Positions 6,791 through 16,417 of a stretch of 55,401 bases of DNA are shown here, piece by piece. The position numbers and the translations under genes were made by a program. A model generated the notes under the pieces. The model was not told where the DNA came from and did no database searches. It was given only the letters and a program-made list of their open reading frames with translations. This DNA is from an uncultured Prevotellaceae bacterium. Its GTDB lineage: Bacteria > Bacteroidota > Bacteroidia > Bacteroidales > Bacteroidaceae. The stretch covers positions 1-55,401 of the forward strand of contig CACXSA010000036.1 of assembly GCA_902770195.1 (NCBI GenBank), written 5' to 3'. Numbering within the stretch: position 1 is the first letter of the stretch; each line of letters opens with the position of its first letter.

Positions 6791-8011
6791 ATGAACGAAC
6801 ATAAGATTATAAGTGACCCCGTTTTCGGATTTATAAAAATTAAAAGAGGATTGCTGTATGACATCGTGCAGCATCCTTTTTTTCAACGTCTTAATCGTAT
6901 CAATCAGCTAGGACTGGCTTCCGCTGTCTATCCAGGAGCGAGACATACCCGCTTTCAGCATTCACTGGGTGCTTTCTACCTGATGTCGGAGGCTATCAAG
7001 TCGCTGACGGAAAAGGGTGTCTATATCTTTGATTCTGAGGCAGAAGCCGTACAGGCAGCCATCTTGATGCACGACATCGGACACGGACCATTCTCGCATG
7101 TCTTGGAGAACACACTGATACATGGTATTTCCCATGAGGATATCTCGTTGATGATGATGGAACAGATCAACCACGATCTGAAAGACCGACTGAATCTGGC
7201 TATCTCCATTTTTAAGGACGAATATCCGAACAAGATATTCCATCAGCTGATTTCGAGCCAGTTGGATATGGACCGACTGGACTACCTGCGACGTGACTCT
7301 TTCTTTACAGGAGTAACGGAGGGGAACATTGGTTCGGCACGAATTATCAAGATGCTGAACGTGGTGGACGACAAGCTGGTGGTTGACTCAAAGGGTATCT
7401 ATTCCATTGAGAACTATCTGACTACCAGACGAGTGATGTACTGGCAGGTATATCTTCACAAGACAGCAGTAGGATATGAGAAAGTGCTGGTGAACACGCT
7501 TAGACGCGCCAAGTTCCTGGTGCGACAGGGACAGAAAATATTTGCCACCCCTGCCCTCGCCTATTTTCTTGAAAATGATGTTGATGCTACATGGTTTGCC
7601 ACACATCCGGAAACCTTGCAGATGTATGCGGAACTGGACGACTCAGACATCTGGAGTGCCTTGAAGGTGTGGAAACACAGCGACGACAAGATACTGTCAA
7701 CCCTATCCACAGACATGATAGACCGCCATCTGTTCAAGGTGGAAGTGACGGATGAGTGTCCTGACGATGACTACATCCAAGAGAAACTGCAGCAAATAGC
7801 TACAGCAATGCAGATTCCGGAAGAGGATGCACACTACCTGCTCACGCTGACAGAGATAGGGAAAGATATGTATAATCCAGAGGACGACAGTATCGGAATC
7901 TTATACAAAGACGGGGTGGTGAAAGACATTGCAGAGGCGTCCGAAATCTTAAATGTACAATTACTTTCTAAAAAAATACGTAAATATTATCTTTGTTATC
8001 AAAGAATATAA
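6791..8011 (+). CDS. HD domain phosphohydrolase (dNTPase/YdhJ-like, COG1078)
   Basis: The 406-residue protein has the metal-binding set of HD phosphohydrolases: H52 and H57 in RHTRFQHSLG, H94-D95 in MHDIGHGPFSH, and the distal Asp pair in QLDMDRLDYLRRD (D159/D161). This is the COG1078 type related to dGTPases and to SAMHD1, expected to hydrolyse a nucleotide in the cytoplasm; the natural substrate is unknown. The length is normal. The ATG at 6791 opens with MNEHKIISDPVFGFI, a typical N-terminus. Its leader carries a heptamer/double-hairpin element and no clear promoter box, so it may be co-transcribed with the transporter gene upstream. Confidence 0.9.
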   Translation: MNEHKIISDPVFGFIKIKRGLLYDIVQHPFFQRLNRINQLGLASAVYPGARHTRFQHSLGAFYLMSEAIKSLTEKGVYIFDSEAEAVQAAILMHDIGHGPFSHVLENTLIHGISHEDISLMMMEQINHDLKDRLNLAISIFKDEYPNKIFHQLISSQLDMDRLDYLRRDSFFTGVTEGNIGSARIIKMLNVVDDKLVVDSKGIYSIENYLTTRRVMYWQVYLHKTAVGYEKVLVNTLRRAKFLVRQGQKIFATPALAYFLENDVDATWFATHPETLQMYAELDDSDIWSALKVWKHSDDKILSTLSTDMIDRHLFKVEVTDECPDDDYIQEKLQQIATAMQIPEEDAHYLLTLTEIGKDMYNPEDDSIGILYKDGVVKDIAEASEILNVQLLSKKIRKYYLCYQRI

Positions 8012-8022
8012 GATTTTTTTTG

Positions 8023-8031
8023 TAACTTTGC
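8023..8031 (+). promoter_or_regulatory. Promoter -7 box for the lpx cluster (TAACTTTGC)
   Basis: Exact TAnnTTTGC box 25 bases before the lpxD start, just after the HD gene stop. No convincing TTTG box is placed at the usual distance, so the upstream half is uncertain. Confidence 0.7.
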
Positions 8032-8055
8032 AGCGTTTATTAAAACTCAAATAAT

Positions 8056-9057
8056 ATGATGCAATTCACAGCTAAGCAAATAGCCGAGTTTATTGGCGGT
8101 CGTGTGGAGGGTAATGAGAACGCTACAGTCTGCACATTTGCTAAAATAGAAGAAGGCAAGGAGGGAGCTATCACTTTCCTCTCCAATCCCAAATACACCC
8201 CATTTCTTTACGAGACAAAAGCTTCCATCGTGCTGATTAACGAGGACGTGGAGCTGGAGAAGCCTGTCAGCGCAACGCTTATCAGGGTAAAGAACGCTTA
8301 TGAGTGTGTGGCCAAGTTGATGCAGATGTATGCTGCTTCTCTTCCCAAGAAGACGGGTGTTCATCCGTTGGCTTTCGTATCTGCATCTGCCGAGATTGGC
8401 AAGGATGTTTATATCGGTCCTTTCGCCTTTATTGGTGAAAATGTGAAGATTGGCGACGGTTCTATCATCAATCCGAATGTCACCATTTACGACGGTTGCC
8501 AGATTGGCAAGCATGTCACCATCCACGCAGGTAGTGTTATCGGTGCCGACGGCTTCGGTTTTGCACCTAACACCGAAGGCTACGAGAAGATTCCCCAGAT
8601 TGGTATCGTCATCATCGAAGACGAGGTGGAGATTGGTGCTAACACGTGTATAGACCGCTCTACGATGGGACAGACCGTTATTCATAAGGGCGTAAAACTA
8701 GACAACCTGATACAGGTGGCTCACAACTGTGAGATTGGCGAGAATACCGTCATGTCGGCACAAGTAGGAATGGCTGGCTCTACGAAGATCGGTTCGTGGT
8801 GTATGGTGGGTGGACAGGCCGGATTTGCCGGACACATCCACGTTGCAGACCGCACGATGATAGGTGCACAATGTGGCGTTATCGGTGATACCAAGGGCAA
8901 CGGTGAGTCGTTGATTGGTTCCCCTGCTATTAATCCCAAAACGTTCTTCAAGGCAAGGGCACTTGATGCAAAATTGCCAGACATGTATCGTCAGATTGCT
9001 ACTCTCCAGCGTGAAGTTGACGAGCTGAAGAAGTTGGTAGCCAACGAGAATAATTAG
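8056..9057 (+). CDS. lpxD: UDP-3-O-(3-hydroxyacyl)glucosamine N-acyltransferase
   Basis: The 333-residue protein has an N-terminal uridine-binding domain (about 1-100), then a left-handed beta-helix of hexapeptide repeats ([20 protein letters not shown] onward) and a C-terminal helix ending in a VDELKKL coil. The catalytic base is H223 in VAHNCEIG. It adds the second 3-hydroxyacyl chain in lipid A synthesis. Neighbours lpxC/fabZ and lpxA follow with short gaps (16 and 27 bases), so three of the first lipid A steps are encoded together. Two adjacent ATGs (8056, 8059) are possible starts. Confidence 0.97.
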   Translation: MMQFTAKQIAEFIGGRVEGNENATVCTFAKIEEGKEGAITFLSNPKYTPFLYETKASIVLINEDVELEKPVSATLIRVKNAYECVAKLMQMYAASLPKKTGVHPLAFVSASAEIGKDVYIGPFAFIGENVKIGDGSIINPNVTIYDGCQIGKHVTIHAGSVIGADGFGFAPNTEGYEKIPQIGIVIIEDEVEIGANTCIDRSTMGQTVIHKGVKLDNLIQVAHNCEIGENTVMSAQVGMAGSTKIGSWCMVGGQAGFAGHIHVADRTMIGAQCGVIGDTKGNGESLIGSPAINPKTFFKARALDAKLPDMYRQIATLQREVDELKKLVANENN

Positions 9058-9073
9058 TCAAATTTAATATAAG

Positions 9074-10459
9074 ATGAAGCAAAAGACTCTAAAAGGCAGT
9101 TTCTCCTTGTTCGGGAAAGGACTGCATACAGGATTGAACCTGACAGTCACTTTCAATCCAGCTCCTGAAAATTATGGTTATAAGATTCAGCGAATAGATA
9201 TTGATGGTGAACCGATTGTCGATGCCATTGCTGAGAATGTTGTTGATACTCAGCGAGGAACCGTACTTGGCAAGGGGGATAACATTCGCATCAGCACGGT
9301 AGAACACGGTCTGGCTGCCCTCTATGCTTTGGGGATTGACAACTGTCTTATTCAGGTGAATGGTCCTGAGTTCCCTATCCTCGATGGTTCTGCCATCCAG
9401 TATGTGGACAAAATCAAAGAGGTCGGTATTGAGGAGCAGAATGCACCCAAAGACTGGTATATCATCCGTAAGAAGATAGAAGTAAAGGACGAAAATTCGG
9501 GCTCTTGCATTACCATCCTGCCAGACGACGAGTTCTCACTGACCACAATGTGCTCTTTCGAGTCGAAGTTTATCAACTCTCAGTTTGCTACACTTGATAA
9601 CATCAATCTGTTCGCTTCGGAGATTGCTGCCGCACGTACCTTTGTGTTTGTACGTGACATACAACCCTTGTTGGAAGCTAACTTGATTAAGGGTGGCGAT
9701 ATGGATAATGCCATCGTCATCTATGAGCGACAGATATCCCAGGAGCAGCTGGACCAGTTGGCCGACATGCTTCATGTAGAGCATCGCGACGCCACAGACA
9801 TGGGTTATATCCAGCACAAGCCATTGGTGTGGGAGAACGAGTGTACGCGTCATAAGCTGCTGGACATCATCGGTGATATGGCATTGATAGGCAAGCCCAT
9901 CAAAGGACGTATCATTGCCACGCGTCCTGGACACACCATCAACAACAAGTTTGCTCGCCAGATGCGCAGGGAGATTCGCAAGCACGAGATACAGGCACCT
10001 ATCTATGATCCTAACGAGGATCCCATCATGGACGTAAACCGCATCCGTGAGTTGCTCCCCCACCGTTATCCCATGCAGTTGGTTGACAAGGTGATTTCAC
10101 TGGGTGCTAACACGATAGTAGGTATCAAGAATGTCACAGCCAACGAGCCTTTCTTCCAGGGACACTTCCCCGAGGAACCTGTGATGCCAGGTGTGCTGCA
10201 GGTAGAAGCAATGGCGCAATGCGGCGGCTTGCTTGTCCTGAACACCTTAGAGGAACCTGAGCGGTGGTCCACCTATTTTATGAAGATAGACGACGTGAAG
10301 TTCCGTCAGAAGGTGGTTCCTGGTGATACACTTTTGTTCAAGGTGGATTTGCTGGCTCCTATTCGTCATGGTATCTCTTCTATGAAGGGCTACATCTTTG
10401 TGGGTGACCATGTGGTGGCTGAGGCAACCTTTACCGCTCAAATCGTAAAGAATAAATAA
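9074..10459 (+). CDS. lpxC/fabZ: Bifunctional UDP-3-O-acyl-GlcNAc deacetylase / 3-hydroxyacyl-ACP dehydratase
   Basis: A fusion of 461 residues. Residues 1 to about 305 are LpxC, with the zinc ligands H78 (STVEHGLAAL) and H260/D264 (RHKLLD), which deacetylates UDP-3-O-acyl-GlcNAc, the committed step of lipid A synthesis. Residues from about 318 are FabZ, with the catalytic His in FQGHFPEEPVMPG (H364) and Glu in QVEAMAQ (E378), which dehydrates 3-hydroxyacyl-ACP for fatty acid elongation. The two activities compete for the same 3-hydroxyacyl-ACP pool, so fixed stoichiometry is a sensible reason for the fusion. The fused form is characteristic of Bacteroidetes. Confidence 0.97.
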   Translation: MKQKTLKGSFSLFGKGLHTGLNLTVTFNPAPENYGYKIQRIDIDGEPIVDAIAENVVDTQRGTVLGKGDNIRISTVEHGLAALYALGIDNCLIQVNGPEFPILDGSAIQYVDKIKEVGIEEQNAPKDWYIIRKKIEVKDENSGSCITILPDDEFSLTTMCSFESKFINSQFATLDNINLFASEIAAARTFVFVRDIQPLLEANLIKGGDMDNAIVIYERQISQEQLDQLADMLHVEHRDATDMGYIQHKPLVWENECTRHKLLDIIGDMALIGKPIKGRIIATRPGHTINNKFARQMRREIRKHEIQAPIYDPNEDPIMDVNRIRELLPHRYPMQLVDKVISLGANTIVGIKNVTANEPFFQGHFPEEPVMPGVLQVEAMAQCGGLLVLNTLEEPERWSTYFMKIDDVKFRQKVVPGDTLLFKVDLLAPIRHGISSMKGYIFVGDHVVAEATFTAQIVKNK

Positions 10460-10486
10460 TGTATTAGAAAATAAGATAATCGCTTC

Positions 10487-11257
10487 ATGAACAATATCCA
10501 TCCTTTAGCAGTTGTGGATCCCGAAGCCCAGATTGGTGACGGCAATGTGATAGGTCCCTTCTGTGTGATAGACAAGAATGTTGTTATCGGTGATAATAAT
10601 AAGTTTTTAAATAATGTGACGATCCATTTCGGTGCACGCATCGGTAATGGTAACGAGTTTTTCCCTGGTGCCTCGATTTCCACCAAGCCGCAGGATTTGA
10701 AGTTCCAAGGCGAGGTGACCACCTGCGAGATAGGTGATAACAACTCTATTCGCGAGAATGTCACCATCAGCAGAGGAACGGCGTCAAAAGGCAAGACCGT
10801 GATAGGTAACGGCAACTTGTTGATGGAAAACATGCACGTCGGACACGACTGCGTCATAGGCAACGGATGTATCATCGGCAATTCAACGAAATTTGCCGGC
10901 GAGGTCATCGTTGACGACTGTGCCATCATATCAGCTACCTGTCTGTTCCATCAGTTCCTGCATGTGGGAGGATACATCATGTTCCAAGGTGGTTCACGTA
11001 CCTCACAAGACATTCCTCCTTATGTTATCGCAGGGAAAGAACCTGTTCGATATGCTGGTGTCAACCTGATCGGTCTTCGTCGTCGAGGATTCCCCAACGA
11101 GGTGATCGATGCTATTCATGATGCCTATCGTATCATCTATTCTCAGGGAATATTGAAAGATGGCGTAGCAGAGGCGCGCGCCAAGTATCCGGATTGCAAA
11201 GAGGTGGAATATATCTGCTCTTTCATTGAGAATTCGAAGCGCGGAGTCATCCGATAA
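10487..11257 (+). CDS. lpxA: Acyl-ACP--UDP-N-acetylglucosamine O-acyltransferase
   Basis: The 256 residues form a left-handed beta-helix of hexapeptide repeats followed by a C-terminal helical region (LRRRGFPNEVIDAIHDAYRIIY). The catalytic His is H120 in MHVGHDCVIGN, equivalent to H125 of the E. coli enzyme. LpxA performs the first acylation of UDP-GlcNAc in lipid A synthesis, feeding LpxC next to it. Its stop codon directly abuts the miaA start, so the two are almost certainly translated from one message. Confidence 0.97.
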   Translation: MNNIHPLAVVDPEAQIGDGNVIGPFCVIDKNVVIGDNNKFLNNVTIHFGARIGNGNEFFPGASISTKPQDLKFQGEVTTCEIGDNNSIRENVTISRGTASKGKTVIGNGNLLMENMHVGHDCVIGNGCIIGNSTKFAGEVIVDDCAIISATCLFHQFLHVGGYIMFQGGSRTSQDIPPYVIAGKEPVRYAGVNLIGLRRRGFPNEVIDAIHDAYRIIYSQGILKDGVAEARAKYPDCKEVEYICSFIENSKRGVIR

Positions 11258-12163
11258 ATGAATAAACTCATCGTAATAACAGGGCCTACCGCTGTAGGAA
11301 AAACGGCACTGACCATAGAGATTGCCAAACACTACGGCATACCAATCATCAATGCTGACTCGCGTCAGATTTACAAGGAACTGAGGATTGGAACGGCTTC
11401 TCCTACGACAGAGCAGTTGCAAGAGGTACACCACTATTTTGTGGGTACCAAGAGCATTAACGACTACTACAATGCGTCGATGTACGAGCAGGAAGTCATG
11501 AAACTGCTGCAAACGTTGTTCACCACTTCCAGCATACAACTCCTGTCAGGAGGAAGCATGATGTACATTGATGCAGTATGCAACGGCATAGACGACATCC
11601 CTACCATCCGCGAGGATATTCGCAACGAGATGAAACGTCGCTATCAGGAAGAAGGATTGGAAGCTCTGTGTAAAGACCTGAAAAGGTTGGACCCAGAACA
11701 TTACGAGATAGTAGATCGCCAGAACCACCGACGCGTGATTCATGCTCTTGAGATTTGTTACCAAACTGGTAAGACTTATACGTCTTTCCGAACACAGGTC
11801 AAGAAACAAAGGCCGTTTGAAATTATCAAGATTGGTCTGAACAGAGACAGGGATGAGCTCTATCAACGTATCAACCTGCGGGTTGACGAGATGATGGACC
11901 AGGGACTGTTAGATGAAGTAAAGTCGATGAACAAGTATCGGGATGTCAATGCCCTGAATACGGTAGGATACAAAGAACTGTTCGACTATATGGATGGGCG
12001 ATGGCCCTTGGAAGAAGCGGTGGAACGCATCAAGGGGAACACCCGGCGATATGCGCGAAAACAACTCACATGGTATAGGCGTGATGAACGAGTAATGTGG
12101 TTTCATCCTCATCAACAACAAGAAATTCTGAATTATATTTCGAACTATGAATATGCACATTGA
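11258..12163 (+). CDS. miaA: tRNA dimethylallyltransferase
   Basis: The 301 residues begin with the P-loop GPTAVGKT (9-16) and the DSRQIY motif (34-39) of MiaA, and contain further family blocks such as [16 protein letters not shown] and [14 protein letters not shown]. MiaA transfers a dimethylallyl group from DMAPP to A37 of tRNAs that read codons starting with U. The start follows the lpxA stop with no gap, and its last 17 bases overlap the PBP1a gene, so it is embedded in the envelope cluster. Confidence 0.96.
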   Translation: MNKLIVITGPTAVGKTALTIEIAKHYGIPIINADSRQIYKELRIGTASPTTEQLQEVHHYFVGTKSINDYYNASMYEQEVMKLLQTLFTTSSIQLLSGGSMMYIDAVCNGIDDIPTIREDIRNEMKRRYQEEGLEALCKDLKRLDPEHYEIVDRQNHRRVIHALEICYQTGKTYTSFRTQVKKQRPFEIIKIGLNRDRDELYQRINLRVDEMMDQGLLDEVKSMNKYRDVNALNTVGYKELFDYMDGRWPLEEAVERIKGNTRRYARKQLTWYRRDERVMWFHPHQQQEILNYISNYEYAH

Positions 12164-14627
12164 AAAGGTTAAAAATCTTCCTAAGAAAGGATGTAATTGG
12201 TATAAAAGTCTCTATCAGGGACGTCGCTGGTATGTCAAGGTGGGCATAGCCCTCGTCTCACTCATTGTAGCTTTCATGCTCTATCTTATCATGGTTGATA
12301 TCAACTTCCTGTGGTTGTTTGGTAAGTCGCCGTCCATGAGTGATGTCAAAAACACCCATCCTGCTGAGGCCTCACAGATTTACAGTGCAGACGGTAAGGT
12401 AATAGGAAAATTCTTCAGCGAAAACAGAATGCCTGTGACTTACGATGAGGTGAATCCAAAATTCTGGGAAGCTCTCATAGATACGGAGGACGAGCGTTTC
12501 TATCGTCATCACGGCATAGACTATCAGGCTTTCGGAGCTGCCCTGAAGGACTATCTACTGCATCGGGATGCCAGAGGAGCTTCTACCATTACACAGCAGT
12601 TGGCAAAGAACCTTTTCCGTGTCCGTACGCAGTATTCAACAGGTCTGCTGGGTACTATTCCTGGACTGAAAATGCTCATCATGAAGAGCAAGGAATGGAT
12701 TACGGCCTATAAGTTGGAATGGTATTTTAACAAAGAGGAGATATTAACGATGTATGCCAATACGGTGGATTTCGGTTCGAACGCCTTTGGCATCAAGACA
12801 GCGGCAAAGACATATTTCGGTACTACTCCCAAGAATCTGACTACCGACCAGTCTGCCATTCTGGTTGGATTGCTGAAAGCGACTACTTATTACAATCCTC
12901 GTATCAACCCGAAAAATGCTTTTACTCGTCGTAATGTGGTGCTTGACAACATGTTACGTCACCATCACTTGACACCCGAGGAATGTAAAAAACTCCAACA
13001 GACGGAAATCAAGCTGGATTATAGTGTGGAGAATGCCTATGATGGCAATGCCAACTATTTCCGTGAAGCGGTAGCGGACTGGATGAAAGCATGGTGTAAG
13101 GAATTCTATGGCGATGATCGTGCCTATGCCTACTATACAGAAGGATTGAAAATATTCACCACCTTGGACAGCAGGATGCAGCACTATGCTGAGGAGGCTG
13201 CCATCAAACAGATGAAACAGGTACAGAGATCGTTCAACCAGCATTGGGGAAGTACGAATCCTTGGCAAGATGAGCGTCACGTGGAAATACCACATTTCAT
13301 AGAGGACTTGGCAAAAAAAACTTCATACTACAAATTCTTGAACCAACGGTATGACGGTAATACAGACTCTATCGACTATTATCTCAACCGTCCCCATAAG
13401 GTTAAACTTTTCGACTATGACGAGGGCTATATCGAGAAGGAAATGTCAACGTTGGACAGCATCCGGTATATGGAGCATTTCATGCATTGCGGTTTTGTGG
13501 CTATAGAACCTCAGACAGGACACGTAAAAGCGTGGGTGGGCGATATTGATTTCAAGACGTGGAAATACGACAAGGTGACTGCGATGCGTCAGCCGGGTTC
13601 TACCTTTAAGCTCTTTGTCTATGCGGAAGCGATGAACCAAGGCATCACACCCTGTGATACACGTCAGGATGCCTTTTTTTCTATGAAGGTAATGGATAAG
13701 GGTAAGGAAGTGACATGGGCACCAACGAATGCCGATGGACGTTTCTCCGGTGTTAATATCACTCTGAAACAAGCCTTTGCCATGAGTGTGAACAGTGTTG
13801 CCGTACGACTGGGTCAGGAAGTTGGAATCGACCGTATTGTACAAACAGCTCATGAGATGGGAATAAAATCTAAGCTGGAACCAACTCCTTCTCTGACGCT
13901 TGGTGCTAGTGATGTCAACTTGCTGGAGTTGGTGGGAGCCTATTGTACACCCGTCAATGACGGAAAAGCTATCGACCCCGTTCTTGTTACCCGTATTGAA
14001 GACCGTGACGGCAATGTTCTCTATCAGGCAGCACCAGAAGAACGCCAGGTGCTTTCTGCAAGGACTGCTTTCTATGTTCAACAACTGTTAATGGGTGGTA
14101 TGAGTGGAACTTCGTCACGATTGCGCGGCTTTGTAGGAAATGCTAATAATGATACCGACTTCGGAGGAAAGACGGGTACGTCGAATAACCACTCTGATGC
14201 GTGGTTCGTAGGAACAACTCCTCGTCTGGTATGTGGTGCATGGGTAGGTGGCGAATACCGTTGCATACACTTCCGCACAGGTCAGCTGGGACAAGGTAAT
14301 CGAACAGCACTTCCAATTTGCGGATACTTCTTGGGATCTGTTCTTTCTGATAAGCAGTTTAAACATTATCGAACCAAGTTCACGATACCTGATGACATAG
14401 GTGATGCTATTGACTACAACTGTGGAGGCTATTTCAAGGCACCTGCTGATTCTGACTCGCTGGCTGTTGACAGTCTGGCGGCAAAACAGGAGATGGAAAT
14501 AGTGCTGGATGAATTTGGAAATGAGGTGATTCGTCCTAAGGAACATCACAAGAATGTGAACACATTGGTTCATCCTGATGTCCAGCAGGCTGCTGAAGAA
14601 CCTAAGCATACAAAAATAGAAAATTGA
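12147..14627 (+). CDS. Class A penicillin-binding protein 1A (transglycosylase/transpeptidase)
   Basis: An 826-residue bifunctional peptidoglycan synthase. A single membrane anchor lies at about 31-50. The GT51 transglycosylase domain carries the catalytic Glu in [14 protein letters not shown] (E114) and [11 protein letters not shown]. The transpeptidase domain has STFK with nucleophile S485 and KTGT at 675-678. The acidic C-terminal tail after about 760 is unassigned. It polymerises and cross-links glycan strands in the periplasm and is the beta-lactam target. The ATG lies inside the end of miaA, and its stop overlaps the next start (TTGA), which indicates translational coupling. Confidence 0.95.
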   Translation: MNMHIEKVKNLPKKGCNWYKSLYQGRRWYVKVGIALVSLIVAFMLYLIMVDINFLWLFGKSPSMSDVKNTHPAEASQIYSADGKVIGKFFSENRMPVTYDEVNPKFWEALIDTEDERFYRHHGIDYQAFGAALKDYLLHRDARGASTITQQLAKNLFRVRTQYSTGLLGTIPGLKMLIMKSKEWITAYKLEWYFNKEEILTMYANTVDFGSNAFGIKTAAKTYFGTTPKNLTTDQSAILVGLLKATTYYNPRINPKNAFTRRNVVLDNMLRHHHLTPEECKKLQQTEIKLDYSVENAYDGNANYFREAVADWMKAWCKEFYGDDRAYAYYTEGLKIFTTLDSRMQHYAEEAAIKQMKQVQRSFNQHWGSTNPWQDERHVEIPHFIEDLAKKTSYYKFLNQRYDGNTDSIDYYLNRPHKVKLFDYDEGYIEKEMSTLDSIRYMEHFMHCGFVAIEPQTGHVKAWVGDIDFKTWKYDKVTAMRQPGSTFKLFVYAEAMNQGITPCDTRQDAFFSMKVMDKGKEVTWAPTNADGRFSGVNITLKQAFAMSVNSVAVRLGQEVGIDRIVQTAHEMGIKSKLEPTPSLTLGASDVNLLELVGAYCTPVNDGKAIDPVLVTRIEDRDGNVLYQAAPEERQVLSARTAFYVQQLLMGGMSGTSSRLRGFVGNANNDTDFGGKTGTSNNHSDAWFVGTTPRLVCGAWVGGEYRCIHFRTGQLGQGNRTALPICGYFLGSVLSDKQFKHYRTKFTIPDDIGDAIDYNCGGYFKAPADSDSLAVDSLAAKQEMEIVLDEFGNEVIRPKEHHKNVNTLVHPDVQQAAEEPKHTKIEN

Positions 14628-16363
14628 ATATAGAGGAACTAGACCTTGAGAATAAGGAGTGGCAACAAGCCCTCCAGATTATTCAATATACCCGTCGCTC
14701 TCTTTTCCTAACGGGAAAGGCAGGGACGGGTAAATCGACATTCCTACGGTATGTGGCACATAACACTAAGAAGAAATATGTAATCCTTGCCCCTACTGGA
14801 ATCGCCGCTATCAATGCCGGAGGACAAACGCTACATTCTTTCTTCAAACTCCCCTTCCACCCTCTTCTGCCCAACGATTCTCGCTATAATGTCCGAAATA
14901 TCAGAAAGACCCTGAAGTATAGTGGTGTTACTACAAAGCTTTTGCGCGAACTAGAACTGATTATTATCGACGAGATTTCTATGGTTCGTGCAGACATCAT
15001 TGATTTTATTGATAAGGTACTCCGTATCTATTGCCGGAACATGCGTGAGCCCTTTGGAGGAAAACAACTGTTGTTGGTGGGTGATATCTTCCAATTGGAA
15101 CCCGTTGTCAAGGAAGACGAATGGCGACTGATGCAGCCTTTCTATTCTTCTGCATATTTCTTCTCCGCTAAGATATGGCAAGAGATGCAGCTGGTCAGCA
15201 TAGAATTGAGGAAAGTCTATCGCCAGCGTGATGCCGAGTTTATAGGAATTCTTGATCGCATCCGTGAGAATGCAGCAACGACTGCTGACATCAAGGCTAT
15301 TAACAGTCGCGTAGGAGCAGCATCACATATTTCCGTGGGGGCTGATTCCTTTGAGATAACACTGGCTAGCAGGCGAGATACGGTTGACTATATCAACAAT
15401 CAGCAACTGGCCGCATTAGAAGGTTCTACTTCCATCTTCAAAGGCACCATTCAGGGAGAATTTCCACTCTCCTCTCTTCCTGCACCGATGGATTTGGAGA
15501 TAAAACCTGGAGCACAGGTTATCTTTGTGAAAAACGACAAGGATAAAAGATGGGTGAACGGTACTATTGGTGTCGTTACAGGTATTGATGAGGAAGAAGG
15601 ACTGATAGGCGTGGTGGATGAAGATGGTCATGAGCATAATGTCGTACGCGAAATATGGGAGAATATTCGTTATACTTTTGACGAGAAAGAACAGAAAATC
15701 GTAGAGGAACAGTTAGGAGTATTTATCCAGTTCCCACTACGTTTGGCATGGGCAATCACTGTGCATAAGAGTCAGGGACTCACTTTCCGGCGTGTCAAGA
15801 TAGATTTTTCTGGTGGAGGAGCTTTCGCTGGTGGACAAACCTATGTGGCACTAAGCCGTTGTACTTCCTTACAAGGTATCACACTAGAAGAGCCCATTCG
15901 TCCAACAGATATCTTTGTCCGACCAGAGGTCGTTGCCTTTGCCCGTCGCTATAATGATGGCAAGTTGATGCGCCAGGCTCTCTTTGAGAGTAAGGCTGAT
16001 AAAGAATATCATGATGCTGTCGAGGCTTTTGATCGTCAGGACTTTGACGCTTTCCTGCGTAATTTCTTTCAGGCTATTCACTCACGATATGACATAGAAC
16101 AGCCTGTCGTCCAGCGATATATCCGTCGAAAACTTGGCATCATAACCCAACAGCAGACACACATCAGCAAACTGGAAAACGAAATCAGCAGGCGCGAAGC
16201 TTTGCTGAAGCGATTAGCCGTAGAATACACTCTTCTGGGCAAAGAGTGTGAACAGGAGCAGATGAACGATGCAGCCATCCGCAATTATGAAAAAGCACTC
16301 GAACTCTGTCCCGATCATCCAGAAGCTAAAAGGCGCCTGAAAAAATTAAGAGGTAAAAAGTGA
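14624..16363 (+). CDS. Pif1/RecD-like superfamily 1 helicase with C-terminal TPR
   Basis: The 579 residues carry Walker A GKAGTGKST (31-39), Walker B IIIDEISM (DE 116-117), GDIFQLEPV (motif III) and AITVHKSQGLTF followed by YVALSRCTS (motifs V/VI), the set of Pif1/RecD2-type 5'-3' DNA helicases. The last 80 residues form a coiled-coil-like helix (SKLENEISRREALLKRLA) and one tetratricopeptide unit (NDAAIRNYEKALELCPDHPEAKRRLKKL), an unusual addition. The start is a TTG overlapping the PBP1a stop as TTGA; no ATG occurs before the conserved N-terminus. Role inferred: replication or repair helicase. Confidence 0.88.
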   Translation: MNIEELDLENKEWQQALQIIQYTRRSLFLTGKAGTGKSTFLRYVAHNTKKKYVILAPTGIAAINAGGQTLHSFFKLPFHPLLPNDSRYNVRNIRKTLKYSGVTTKLLRELELIIIDEISMVRADIIDFIDKVLRIYCRNMREPFGGKQLLLVGDIFQLEPVVKEDEWRLMQPFYSSAYFFSAKIWQEMQLVSIELRKVYRQRDAEFIGILDRIRENAATTADIKAINSRVGAASHISVGADSFEITLASRRDTVDYINNQQLAALEGSTSIFKGTIQGEFPLSSLPAPMDLEIKPGAQVIFVKNDKDKRWVNGTIGVVTGIDEEEGLIGVVDEDGHEHNVVREIWENIRYTFDEKEQKIVEEQLGVFIQFPLRLAWAITVHKSQGLTFRRVKIDFSGGGAFAGGQTYVALSRCTSLQGITLEEPIRPTDIFVRPEVVAFARRYNDGKLMRQALFESKADKEYHDAVEAFDRQDFDAFLRNFFQAIHSRYDIEQPVVQRYIRRKLGIITQQQTHISKLENEISRREALLKRLAVEYTLLGKECEQEQMNDAAIRNYEKALELCPDHPEAKRRLKKLRGKK

Positions 16364-16368
16364 ATCTT

Positions 16369-16417
16369 CTCACCTCTTACCTCTTACATCTCACCTCTCA
16401 CATCTTACCTCTCACCT
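16369..16417. repeat. Array of seven heptamers between convergent genes
   Basis: Seven consecutive 7-bp units (CTCACCT, CTTACCT, CTTACAT, CTCACCT, CTCACAT, CTTACCT, CTCACCT) fill nearly the whole gap between the helicase stop and the dipeptidase stop, overlapping the latter (16416-16418). No double-hairpin core is present here. Confidence 0.9.

Noticed and set aside
8047-8685. Reverse-strand frame of 212 codons opposite lpxD
   Set aside because: Shadow of a certain gene; no domain and no promoter of its own.
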